From Aurantiacibacter suaedae (lineage in GTDB: Bacteria > Pseudomonadota > Alphaproteobacteria > Sphingomonadales > Sphingomonadaceae), in contig NZ_SKCG01000004.1 of NCBI RefSeq assembly GCF_005434915.1, positions 186,001 through 250,000 on the forward strand: a stretch of DNA of 64,000 nucleotides, written 5' to 3'. Positions 42,604-50,442 of the stretch are shown in pieces. How positions within the stretch are numbered: the stretch's first letter is position 1; each line of letters starts with the position of its first letter. The position numbers were made by a program, and so were the translations under genes. The notes beneath the pieces are model-generated. The model was not told the DNA's origin. It worked only from the letters and a program-made list of their open reading frames with translations, and did not search any database.

Positions 42604-43159
42604 GAATGTCAGACGTGAGAAGCTCGATGAAGCCGTATTGCGCGCTGTGAGAAAAGGATACCAAGCCCTGGGTGCCTGGAACAGCTGATGAAAAAAGTTC
42701 TGGATGTGTCGGCCGAAAAGCGACAGCGCTTGGAGCACGAACTGACCCAGGCCAATGCGGAGCGCACGAGGAGGCGCAGCGCCATCGGCCGTCAGCCTGG
42801 CCTGATCGAAAAGGGTATCACGAAACCCAGAGATTCCGCGTTCGCACAGCGGCTGAGTGACAATCGCGAAGCTGTTGCGGCAATCGCGTCGCGCATCGAT
42901 GTGTTGGAAAACCAACTCGTGCGAGGGTCCAGAAAGATCACTTCCGCCGTTCTGGAACGCCGTGCTGGAAAAATTCTCGTAGCAAGCATCGCCCAAGCTG
43001 CACGATAAAGCCAGTGCGTTACGAAGCGCCTACCTGCGGCTGCAGGTGTCCGCGGTGAAAATATCAAAGGATGGCGTCACGATCAGGCGTTGGAAACCGG
43101 TACCGCGACGGGGATTAGCAAGGACACTTGCCCGTTTGGAGAATGTCGGCTTCCGGTAG
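42604..43159 (+). pseudogene. Possible C-terminal remnant of a large serine recombinase, frameshifted
   Basis: The reading passes through three frames: REKLDEAVLRAVRKGYQ, then SAEKRQRLEHELTQANAERT and SAVLERRAGKILVASIAQAA, and, after a shift near 43000, KLHDKASALRSAYLRLQVSA with VKISKDGVTIRR. This order (linker, long coiled coil, C-terminal basic strand) resembles the end of recombinases of the large serine family. The catalytic N-terminal domain is absent. The match is from pattern only. Confidence 0.4.
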
Positions 43160-43284
43160 GACAATGATCGAAAACGGCGATTAGTCTGATGACCCCAATA
43201 TGCCTTTGATGGCCCGACAGGCACGTTTTGGAAGCCGACGTGATGGCTTGGATCATCATGCGGCAGTCAACAGAGAGATGTCGT

Positions 43285-43740
43285 TTAGCCGATCGAGTAA
43301 CGGTTCCCGGTCTTGATCGGCCGCAGGACGATATAGGAGCGTAGTGTCGCGAGGCCCCCGCTGACGGCAATCAGCCGGTCGATAAAGCCGGCGAGCGCGT
43401 CAAGGCCGGGTACGGCGACTTTCATCAGCAGGTCAGCATCACCGCTCTGCATGTAGCATTCCAGCACTTCGGGCGCTTCGTCGACAAAACATCGAAAAGC
43501 ATCGTTTCGCGCTCCCTCATGCGCTTGCAAGCTGATCAGCACATGCGCGAGAACATCCAGCCCAAGCCGCTCCCGGTTGAGGATGGCGACTGTGCGCTCG
43601 ATATAACCTTCTTCGCGCAGCCGCTGGAGACGGCGAGCGCATTGGCTGGGTGACAGATGAACGCGCTCGGCAAGTTCCGCATGCGTCAGATCAGCGCGCT
43701 CTTGAACCGAGTTCAGAATACGCTTGTCGTATACGTCCAT
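43285..43740 (-). CDS. Lrp/AsnC-family transcriptional regulator
   Basis: A 151-residue feast/famine regulator. The N-terminal winged helix starts MDVYDKRILNSVQERADLTH and has AELAERVHLSPSQCARRLQR as recognition region; the C-terminal RAM domain (HVLISLQAH, LECYMQSGDADLLMKVAVPG) binds amino acids. The open frame reaches 43851, but GGAGC six bases before the ATG at 43740 fixes the start. Divergent from a LysE-type exporter gene, the usual arrangement for amino-acid-triggered efflux. Confidence 0.9.
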   Translation of the reverse strand: MDVYDKRILNSVQERADLTHAELAERVHLSPSQCARRLQRLREEGYIERTVAILNRERLGLDVLAHVLISLQAHEGARNDAFRCFVDEAPEVLECYMQSGDADLLMKVAVPGLDALAGFIDRLIAVSGGLATLRSYIVLRPIKTGNRYSIG

Positions 43741-43869
43741 TAGCTGCTCCGTAAGAATGTCGCACTGATAGCGATTATGGTGCGGATAATACGCCTTCGA
43801 CACCGCGTATGATAGGCAATATGCGCGCCAATTGCGCGCTTGATGCGGCATAACTTCTCCGTCTAATCT

Positions 43870-44505
43870 ATGGAGCCACCTTTGCTATTTACTCCCATCG
43901 AACTGGCGACATTCGCCGGCGCCGCTACCCTGCTTGCCTTCACACCCGGTCCCGATCTGCTCTTCGTGCTCTCGGAAGGCATGTTGCGCGGGCGGCGGGC
44001 AGGCCTCATCGGAGCAGTCGGGCTGTGTAGCGGGCTGGTCTTTCACATCGCGGCGGTCACGCTCGGCGTTGCCGCGCTAATCCAGTCGTCGCCCGCCGCC
44101 TTCGTCGCTTTACGATATATTGGTGCCGCTTACCTCGTATATCTGGCCTGGAAGGCATTCACCGGCCGTCATGCCGCGCACACGCGCGAAGACAATTCAC
44201 CGGTCGCGCTCGGCGGCATCTATCGACGGGCGGTGCTGATGAACGTCACCAATCCGAAGGTGGCGATTTTCTTTCTCGCTTTCCTGCCGCAGTTTACCCA
44301 CCCGGAACGCGGTGAAGTGGTCGCTCAGATGCTCATCCTGGGCGGCGTTTTCATGGCCTGCGCCCTAGTTTCTTTCGCAATCGTAGCGGTTGCGGCCGCT
44401 CCGGTCGGAACGTGGCTCCGCCGATCACCTTCGCGCGAGGTCAATCTGAACATTGCCGCTGCGCTGATCTTCGTGGCCCTCGCCGTGAAGCTTATCGTCG
44501 GATGA
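43870..44505 (+). CDS. LysE/RhtB-family amino-acid exporter
   Basis: A 211-residue inner-membrane protein with six helices. FTPGPDLLFVLSEGMLRGRR is the family's N-terminal signature (TPGPxxxxV), LGVAALIQSSPAAFVALRYI and GAAYLVYLAWKAF follow as usual, and the MNVTNPKVAIFFLAFLPQF segment is highly characteristic. It exports an amino acid or homoserine-lactone-like compound. Probably induced through the divergent Lrp-type regulator. Confidence 0.9.
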   Translation: MEPPLLFTPIELATFAGAATLLAFTPGPDLLFVLSEGMLRGRRAGLIGAVGLCSGLVFHIAAVTLGVAALIQSSPAAFVALRYIGAAYLVYLAWKAFTGRHAAHTREDNSPVALGGIYRRAVLMNVTNPKVAIFFLAFLPQFTHPERGEVVAQMLILGGVFMACALVSFAIVAVAAAPVGTWLRRSPSREVNLNIAAALIFVALAVKLIVG

Positions 44506-44622
44506 AGGGCGAAAAATCAAATTCGCTCACGAAGGCAAATCGGCCGCTCCGCCAAACGCACACTATTCTTGCTATTGCTAATGACTCGCGATACTCGGCG
44601 CCAAAATGAAGGGGTTTGGCAA

Positions 44623-46974
44623 ATGAAATATGTATCCGGCGCGCGCGTGATCGCACACATGTCAGTCAGCGCGATCGCTTTGAGTGTCTGCGGCGGAACG
44701 GCGCTTGCGCAGACGGAAACGGCAAGCGAACAGACCGAACAACCGGTTTCGGGAGAAGACGCTCGGGTCGCGGTGTCGACCAACACGATTCTCGTTACCG
44801 GGCAAAAGATCGAGCGGACGCTGCAGGATACGGAAGAGAGCGTAGCGATAACGACCGCAGAGACGATCGACGAGAGGACACTGCTCGAGATCGACGATGT
44901 CTTCCTGCAATCAGCCAATGTCGGCAGCTCGTTCGGCGGTTCCGATTTCTCCATCCGCGGGATTACCCGCAATTTCTACGCCGCTGGCGGGGCGGGCGAC
45001 CTCGGCGTCGTCTATTACGACAATGTTCCGCTGACGGGCATCTTCGCCAGCGCTTCGCCCAGAAATCTCTGGGACGTTTCGCAGATCGAGATTTTCCGCG
45101 GCCCGCAGTCGACAAATGTCGGGCGCAACGCTCTTGCCGGGGCAATGGTTGTGCGCACGTTCGAGCCCGATACCACTGGCTTCGACATGGCGGCACGTGC
45201 AGAATACGGAAACTTCGAGACTTTCGCCATCGAGGGCATGGTCAATGTTCCACTCAGCGACATCGCTGCTTTCCGGCTGACTGCGGAGCGATCCGAATCG
45301 GAAGGCTTCCTCGTCAACCGCACGACGTGTGCTGAGGACGCCGGACTATCGAAAAACACGACCGTGCGCGGGCGTTTTCTGATCGAGCCGAGCGACAGCT
45401 TCAGGGCACTCGCGTCCCTGCAATATCAGGATAGGACGGAAGGCACGAAAAACTACGTCCTCACCATCGGCGAACCGCTCGATCTCTATCAGACCTCGAA
45501 CAATATTCCGAACAGGATCGATAACGAACTTCTGATCGGCTCGCTCGATCTCGAATATCAGGTCTCGGATGCATTGAGCATCAAATCGATCTCCGCCTTC
45601 ATGGATGCCGATTATTCGAGTTCGACCGACTTCGACGGGACGGCGGTCTCGCTCGGCGAAGGGTTCCAGGTAGAGGACGCGCGGAACTTCTCGCAGGAAT
45701 TGCGCGTGACGTATGATAGCGATCGACTGCGTGCGACTGCCGGGGTCTTCTATCTCGATATATCAAGCGACGGCATCTTCGCGCCAACCACGGTTCTCCC
45801 CACGAGCGAACTCGGCGTGCCCGCTGCCCTGCTGCCATTCTATCCCGAATTTCTGCTGGTCGATGTCAACAACGTCGCGTCCAGCAACACGACCAACTAT
45901 GCTTTCTTCACGCAGGCCGAATTCGACATCACGGATCGGCTGACGCTGTCGGCGGGCTTCCGGTACGACAAGGAAAAGGTGTCTTCAGACCTTTCGCAGA
46001 ACAACGTACTCGATCCCAGCACGCCCCTGCCCGATCCCGTTGAGGCCGGTGCGCTGGCCGATTTGCTGCAACCGGGCCTGGGGCCAGTGGTTGAGGCCGG
46101 AGTGGCGCAGGTCAACGCCATTCTGCAAGCGAGCCTCGTGCCCTCGTCAGAATCCTACGAGACCGACTTCGAAGCTTTCCTGCCGGAACTAGGCCTTACT
46201 TACGAAGCGAGCGACGACCTGAAGCTGTCGGCATTCTACAAGCGTGGTTATCGCGCCGGCGGTGCCCGTATCGGCACCACGGGTGAGCTCGACACGTTCG
46301 ATCCGGAATATCTCGACAATTTCGAGATTGCGGCCCGTACCCAGTGGCTCGACGGTACTCTGGTGATCAATGCCAATGCCTATTACGGCATCTGGAGCGA
46401 CCAGCAGGTGGATGTGCCGATCAACGGCAACCAGTTCGATATCGACACGCAGAATGCCGGCAAGTCGAACATCTGGGGCTTCGAACTGGAGGCGAATTTC
46501 AGCCCGACCCGGCGCACGGACCTGTTCGCAAGCCTGGGTTACGCGAAGACCGAATTCGAGGAATTCTGCCGCACGGGTATCGATGCCGCGTTTCTGGACA
46601 CGTGCGTCACCGGCGGCGTGACGGGTGTCGATCTTGCGGGCAACGATTTCCGCTATTCGCCCGACTGGTCGGCGGCCGTCGGTGGGCGCCAGTTCGTGAC
46701 CGACAGGATATTCGTCCAGGCGAACGTGACTTACCAGGACGGCTCATTCTCGGATTTCGAGAACCACCCTCAGTTCGAAAACGACGGCTTCACGCTCCTC
46801 AACGCGAGCGCGGGCTACCGAGGGGACAATTTCGATCTCACGGTCTACGGCCGCAACCTGACCGAGGCGTTCGCTACCTCGTGGATCGGTCCGGGCGACC
46901 GCCCCAACCAGATATTCGTCACCCCGGCCGTGGCGCCGCGCGAGTATGGCGTAATCCTGACCGCGCGATATTGA
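44623..46974 (+). CDS. TonB-dependent receptor (iron-complex/nutrient type)
   Basis: About 783 residues. A signal peptide (AHMSVSAIALSVCGGTALAQ) is followed by a TonB-box-like NTILVTGQ, the plug (DVFLQSANVGSS, VSQIEIFRGPQSTNVGRNAL) and a barrel ending in YGVILTARY. The open frame starts 18 codons earlier; the ATG at 44623 follows GAAGGGG and begins the signal. No regulator or transport partner is adjacent, so the ligand (siderophore, vitamin or sugar) cannot be assigned. Confidence 0.87.
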   Translation: MKYVSGARVIAHMSVSAIALSVCGGTALAQTETASEQTEQPVSGEDARVAVSTNTILVTGQKIERTLQDTEESVAITTAETIDERTLLEIDDVFLQSANVGSSFGGSDFSIRGITRNFYAAGGAGDLGVVYYDNVPLTGIFASASPRNLWDVSQIEIFRGPQSTNVGRNALAGAMVVRTFEPDTTGFDMAARAEYGNFETFAIEGMVNVPLSDIAAFRLTAERSESEGFLVNRTTCAEDAGLSKNTTVRGRFLIEPSDSFRALASLQYQDRTEGTKNYVLTIGEPLDLYQTSNNIPNRIDNELLIGSLDLEYQVSDALSIKSISAFMDADYSSSTDFDGTAVSLGEGFQVEDARNFSQELRVTYDSDRLRATAGVFYLDISSDGIFAPTTVLPTSELGVPAALLPFYPEFLLVDVNNVASSNTTNYAFFTQAEFDITDRLTLSAGFRYDKEKVSSDLSQNNVLDPSTPLPDPVEAGALADLLQPGLGPVVEAGVAQVNAILQASLVPSSESYETDFEAFLPELGLTYEASDDLKLSAFYKRGYRAGGARIGTTGELDTFDPEYLDNFEIAARTQWLDGTLVINANAYYGIWSDQQVDVPINGNQFDIDTQNAGKSNIWGFELEANFSPTRRTDLFASLGYAKTEFEEFCRTGIDAAFLDTCVTGGVTGVDLAGNDFRYSPDWSAAVGGRQFVTDRIFVQANVTYQDGSFSDFENHPQFENDGFTLLNASAGYRGDNFDLTVYGRNLTEAFATSWIGPGDRPNQIFVTPAVAPREYGVILTARY

Positions 46975-47286
46975 TCGCCCGGTGCCGTGCCCATCGACCT
47001 CACCGCCGCGGTGGGGATCGGGATATTCTATACTGTCTTGACGGGCGGGGAACCTCAGACACGGCCGCTGATCCCCGTCGCCTGGGGCATATGCATGGCT
47101 TGGACACTGGCCGACAAGCGGATCTTCCGCGCTCTGGCCTTCCTGGTCGTGGTCATCGCGCTCGCTTTCGGCAGCGCCAATCTACATCCTATGCGTGTCG
47201 TGCTCCCCTTGCCAAGTTCTGTAAACAGAACGCGAAAGAATCATGATCGTGAACGTCGCCGATCCGTCTTCGGGCGACTGCCGCAG
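46975..47286 (+). other. Gap with a possible small membrane-protein frame
   Basis: A plus-strand frame opens with GTG at 46987. Its first 75 or so residues are hydrophobic enough for two helices (AAVGIGIFYTVLTGG, FRALAFLVVVIALAFGSANL), but it then runs antisense through the transporter gene and has no clear Shine-Dalgarno sequence. It may be a real short inner-membrane protein whose end is unclear, a decayed gene, or chance. Confidence 0.25.
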
Positions 47287-48573
47287 TCAAAACCCGTTGA
47301 GCAGCACCATAGGGATGCGCAAGGTCGTGCGCAGGTCGGTGGCATCGTCCGTTGCTCCCACTTCGACCGACCAATTGAAGCTGATGCGGTCCGTTGCGCG
47401 ATATGTCACGCCGAACAGCAGCCGTCCTATTTGCAGGTCGCGCGAAGTCGTCTGGCGCATGTTCGACCATTCGGCAGTGGGTTCGAGCAGCGAGGTCATC
47501 GTCTGCGTGCCGAACGCCCAGCTATGTGCGTAACCGAGGTTGAGCGTGGTGCGCTGGTTGAACGAGATGCCCATGCCGGCCGACAGCGAGATTGCATCGC
47601 CGGGATCGACATACTCAATGCGCACTGGCGGAATGATCGTATCTACATCCTTGCCCAGGTTGAATGTATATCCTGCCGTGCCGAACAGCACAACGGGATC
47701 GCTGGGCAGGATCGCGGTGAGGCTGGGCGTCACTCCGTAAAATCCCGCGCCGGTCGCCGCTTCCTGCGCACGGCCAAGTTGGTCGCGCGGAACAGCGAAC
47801 GGGTCTGTACCGGTGGGGAACACGCCCTGAAGGTTCGCGATCACGAAGGGTGAGCCGTTCCCCCCCCCGTCGATGAGCTGATAGCGCGCGGTCAGTTCCA
47901 GATCGCCGATGCCCGATCCCTTGACCGAGCTATCGATGGTGGCCGCCGCATCGTTGTTGGCGCTGCCCGAAATGGGCGCGACGATGGAGGTGTCGCTGCG
48001 TTGGACGAAGGGCAAGCGCGCGCCGATCTCCAATCGGTCAGTCAGCCCGTATCGCAGGGAAGCAGCGGCCGTGAGAACGTCTTGCCGGTTCTCGTTAATG
48101 TCGAACACCCCGACCAGTACGGCTTCGACAAGCTCCACCCCGCGAAACACCGCGCGATTGCGATCGGCGCGCGCATAGTCGAACTGCACTTCACCTGTAA
48201 GCTGGCCTCGGCGGGTAACGACGCTGCCCTGATTGTCGAGCACGGCCAGTTCGATCGGGCGGTCGATATCCTCGGGCGCCTGCCCCACTCGCTCGAGCGG
48301 GATCGGGGCCTGCTGCACCCCTGCCGGATCGCCTGGCGTGCTGGATGCACTGCCTTGCGCCGCCACGATCGCCGGCGCAGTGACGCTTGCGGTGGCCGAA
48401 TCGCCTTCAAGCAGGCGCCGCAGCTCGGCGATTTCCGCTGCCTGCCGGTCCAACTGTTCCTGCTGCCGCTCAATCATTTCCATCGCGCGCTCGAGCGAGG
48501 CTGCATCCTGCGCCAAGGCTGGCTGGGCGGACAAAGTTCCGGCAAGCAGGGCAGGCAGAAAAATCTTGCGCAT
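47287..48573 (-). CDS. Outer-membrane transporter with N-terminal coiled coil, FapF-like
   Basis: A 428-residue exported protein. Signal peptide (LPALLAGTLSAQPALAQ), then a heptad-rich coiled coil (about 26-57: MEMIERQQEQLDRQAAEIAE), a low-complexity linker, and from about residue 115 a beta barrel (alternating strands, e.g. LRYGLTDRLEIGARLPFVQR, final LRIPMVLLNGF). This layout, a periplasmic coiled-coil plug plus 12-strand-like barrel, is that of FapF, the secretion pore for functional amyloid in Pseudomonas. Last gene of the five-gene operon; AGGAG precedes the ATG. Alternative: a general phenol/MetA-like outer-membrane transporter. Confidence 0.72.
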   Translation of the reverse strand: MRKIFLPALLAGTLSAQPALAQDAASLERAMEMIERQQEQLDRQAAEIAELRRLLEGDSATASVTAPAIVAAQGSASSTPGDPAGVQQAPIPLERVGQAPEDIDRPIELAVLDNQGSVVTRRGQLTGEVQFDYARADRNRAVFRGVELVEAVLVGVFDINENRQDVLTAAASLRYGLTDRLEIGARLPFVQRSDTSIVAPISGSANNDAAATIDSSVKGSGIGDLELTARYQLIDGGGNGSPFVIANLQGVFPTGTDPFAVPRDQLGRAQEAATGAGFYGVTPSLTAILPSDPVVLFGTAGYTFNLGKDVDTIIPPVRIEYVDPGDAISLSAGMGISFNQRTTLNLGYAHSWAFGTQTMTSLLEPTAEWSNMRQTTSRDLQIGRLLFGVTYRATDRISFNWSVEVGATDDATDLRTTLRIPMVLLNGF

Positions 48574-48589
48574 TAATCGTCTCTCCTAA

Positions 48590-49270
48590 TCAGAACCGCG
48601 TGCTTAGGGCATCGGTCGCCATGCGCTCGACCCGCAGCATTGCCGAACCGAGCACTTCGGGCCCGGCATTGCTGAGGTCGATTGATAATGTTGTGAGCGT
48701 ATCGATTGCGCGGTCATTCCCCGAGTTCGCAATTGCCGAGCCGACTGCGTTGCTGGAAAGGTGAAGGATGCGAATGTCGGCAGCCTGCAGGCTCACTCCG
48801 GCGGGCTCACGAGAAACAACGCCACTGGCAGTGGCGACCGGCACGGAGGTTTCGATCTGCTCCAGCCCCTCGGCCACCTGCTGGGGCCCGGAAACGCCGC
48901 TCGATACGGTGACGGGCAAGCGCCCGCCCCAGCTCAGCTGAAGGCCGTTCTGGCGGTCATAGGTAACGGTCGGCCTAGATGCCGTCTCCCTTCCCCCGCC
49001 GTTATTGCCGTCGGGCAGGCTGACGTTCGCCCCGTCGCTCGGTACGAAGATGGCGGTCTGCGGTGCGCCTTCGTCAATCCGGGTCACGGTCTGGAGCACG
49101 ATCCTGCCGTCGATCGCGGTGGTCGTGTCGATGCTCAGCGCCACGTCGATGCCGTTGGGAAGGCGCACACCGCCGCGTTGTTCGGCGAGCACCGGTTCGG
49201 GCACCACGTCGGCGTCATACGGCATCTGCGCCGCTGCCACATGCAAGATCATCAGGGCCTGGACGAACAT
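48590..49270 (-). CDS. Exported protein of unknown function in the amyloid-like operon
   Basis: A 226-residue protein with a short hydrophobic start (MFVQALMILHVAAAQ) that may be a signal peptide. The mature part is beta-rich: GGVRLPNGIDVALSIDTTTA, IVLQTVTRIDEGAPQTAIFV, a Gly/Asn turn and VGSAIANSGNDRAIDTLTTL near the end. The SGND motif there also occurs 14 times in the large repeat protein of this operon, suggesting a structural partner, nucleator or chaperone. I do not recognise a family. The ATG lies in a one-base overlap with the TGA of the peptidase gene; the transporter gene follows 16 bases later. Confidence 0.7.
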   Translation of the reverse strand: MFVQALMILHVAAAQMPYDADVVPEPVLAEQRGGVRLPNGIDVALSIDTTTAIDGRIVLQTVTRIDEGAPQTAIFVPSDGANVSLPDGNNGGGRETASRPTVTYDRQNGLQLSWGGRLPVTVSSGVSGPQQVAEGLEQIETSVPVATASGVVSREPAGVSLQAADIRILHLSSNAVGSAIANSGNDRAIDTLTTLSIDLSNAGPEVLGSAMLRVERMATDALSTRF

Positions 49271-49971
49271 CACATGTCTCCGAAGAAGGGTGCGGTTAGC
49301 ATTAGCGCTTGTTGGCTGACCGGGTCCGACAAGGTCCCGCCCACCGGCGCGCGCGCAAAGGCAGCCCATTGCCGATCCGCATCGAAGCTTCGCCGTGCTT
49401 GCTCCTGTTCGGAGGCCAGCGCGAAATAGATGCCGTTCCAGCTTTCTAGAAACTGATCGCGGGGCATCACCGTCAGTCCTGACGAAGGATCGCCGAGCAG
49501 CACCTCGTGCTCGCTCACGCCCTTCACCACCACAAAATGCCGATAGTCGCCCACGTTAATCAGCGCGATGCCTGGAATGGCGGTCTCAGCAACCTGCTCC
49601 AGCGTTACTTCGTAGCCATCCGCGCTAAGCCCGCGTGTGGCCAGCCAGCGCTTCATGTCGAGCAGCGAAAAGCCGACGCGCCGAATCTGTTCGCGATCGC
49701 CGCTTGCCCACATGCCGCGGAAGGCCACCTCCTCGCGCACATTGAAGCCGTAGTGATGGCGCAGCAACGTCGCGAGTGCGGCCGAGCCGCAGCTGAAATC
49801 GAACTTCTGCCGGATGACGCCGTTGAAGCGCACGTCCTGCATGGATCTGACCGGAAGCCTAAATTCTCCCACCGGTACCTCCGCCGCAACGAACCGATGG
49901 CCGCTGCCGAGTTCGGCGGCACATCCCGCCAACAGAGCAGCGAGGAAAGCAGGAACGCAGCGGACGATCAC
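49270..49971 (-). CDS. C39-type cysteine peptidase, FapD-like
   Basis: A 233-residue exported peptidase. Signal with lipobox-like LAALLAGC, then the papain-like C39 core: oxyanion Gln55 and nucleophile Cys61 in IRQKFDFSCGSAALATLL, His145 in NVGDYRHFVVVKG and Asp161 in VLLGDPSSG. In the Pseudomonas fap operon the equivalent C39 protease FapD is needed for amyloid export. It starts with GTG inside a four-base GTGA overlap with the small secreted protein gene, and the next gene starts in its stop codon, so the operon is tightly coupled. A bacteriocin-type C39 leader peptidase is less likely: no ABC transporter is fused or adjacent. Confidence 0.82.
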   Translation of the reverse strand: MIVRCVPAFLAALLAGCAAELGSGHRFVAAEVPVGEFRLPVRSMQDVRFNGVIRQKFDFSCGSAALATLLRHHYGFNVREEVAFRGMWASGDREQIRRVGFSLLDMKRWLATRGLSADGYEVTLEQVAETAIPGIALINVGDYRHFVVVKGVSEHEVLLGDPSSGLTVMPRDQFLESWNGIYFALASEQEQARRSFDADRQWAAFARAPVGGTLSDPVSQQALMLTAPFFGDM

Positions 49972-50378
49972 GGTCCGGCGGTGATTGCGACGTTGACGTT
50001 CATTGCCGCGTTGATGGCGACGTTGTTGCCGGTGTTGACGTTCAGGATCGAGAGACCCGACATGTTCTGGAAGGCATTGCCGTCGATTTGCGCATTGCCG
50101 GTCACGGCGTAGTCGCCGACGCTGTTGTTGCGCACCCCGGCAGCCAGTTCGGCCTGCGAAATCTGATGCATATCCTCGCGGCCGGCCACGTTCTGCAGCG
50201 CTGTTTCGGATATAGCCTGAGTGCTGAACACGCTCTGGGCAGGGTCCCCTATTTCATCGAGTGCAGGCGATGCGGCAGGCCGACGCTGCTGGCCCTCATC
50301 GGCCTGAGCAGGTAGCGCCAGGCCGGCCAACGCTAGAACGGCCAAGGCTGTCGGATGGAAAATGGTGTGTCGTTTCAT
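49968..50378 (-). CDS. Small secreted protein with amyloid-operon C-terminal motif (possible minor subunit)
   Basis: A 136-residue exported protein: MKRHTIFHPTALAVLALAGL signal, cleavage near AQA. The mature part has NNSVGDYAVTGNAQIDGNAF and ends with QNMSGLSILNVNTGNNVAIN plus AAMNVNVAITAGP. The block AFQNxxGxxxLNxNTG and the NVxVA end are shared with the large repeat protein encoded just upstream. Strong GGAGGT before the ATG at 50378 fixes the start; the open frame extends 35 codons further. Suggested role: minor subunit or nucleator like FapB/FapE. It does not match curlin repeats closely. Confidence 0.72.
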   Translation of the reverse strand: MKRHTIFHPTALAVLALAGLALPAQADEGQQRRPAASPALDEIGDPAQSVFSTQAISETALQNVAGREDMHQISQAELAAGVRNNSVGDYAVTGNAQIDGNAFQNMSGLSILNVNTGNNVAINAAMNVNVAITAGP

Positions 50379-50403
50379 ATCGTACCTCCAAGTGCCAAGC
50401 CGA

Positions 50404-50420
50404 CCCACCACATAGGTGGG
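50404..50420 (-). promoter_or_regulatory. Intercistronic hairpin after the repeat-protein gene
   Basis: CCCACC (50404-50409) and GGTGGG (50415-50420) form a 6-bp stem with a 5-base loop, in the 64-base gap between the major repeat-protein gene and the small secreted protein gene. No T-run follows in the transcription direction. It may stop some transcripts or protect the upstream mRNA end, giving more of the repeat protein than of the downstream proteins. Confidence 0.45.
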
Positions 50421-50442
50421 CCGGCCCGGTCGGGTCGAAGGA

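Noticed and set aside
43083-43105. GAAACCGGTACC word resembling the LacI operator
   Set aside because: The second half-site does not continue the palindrome and no gene start follows.
47287-47853. Extension of the GTG 46987 frame through the transporter region
   Set aside because: Antisense to the FapF-like gene and highly charged; only the first part could be coding.
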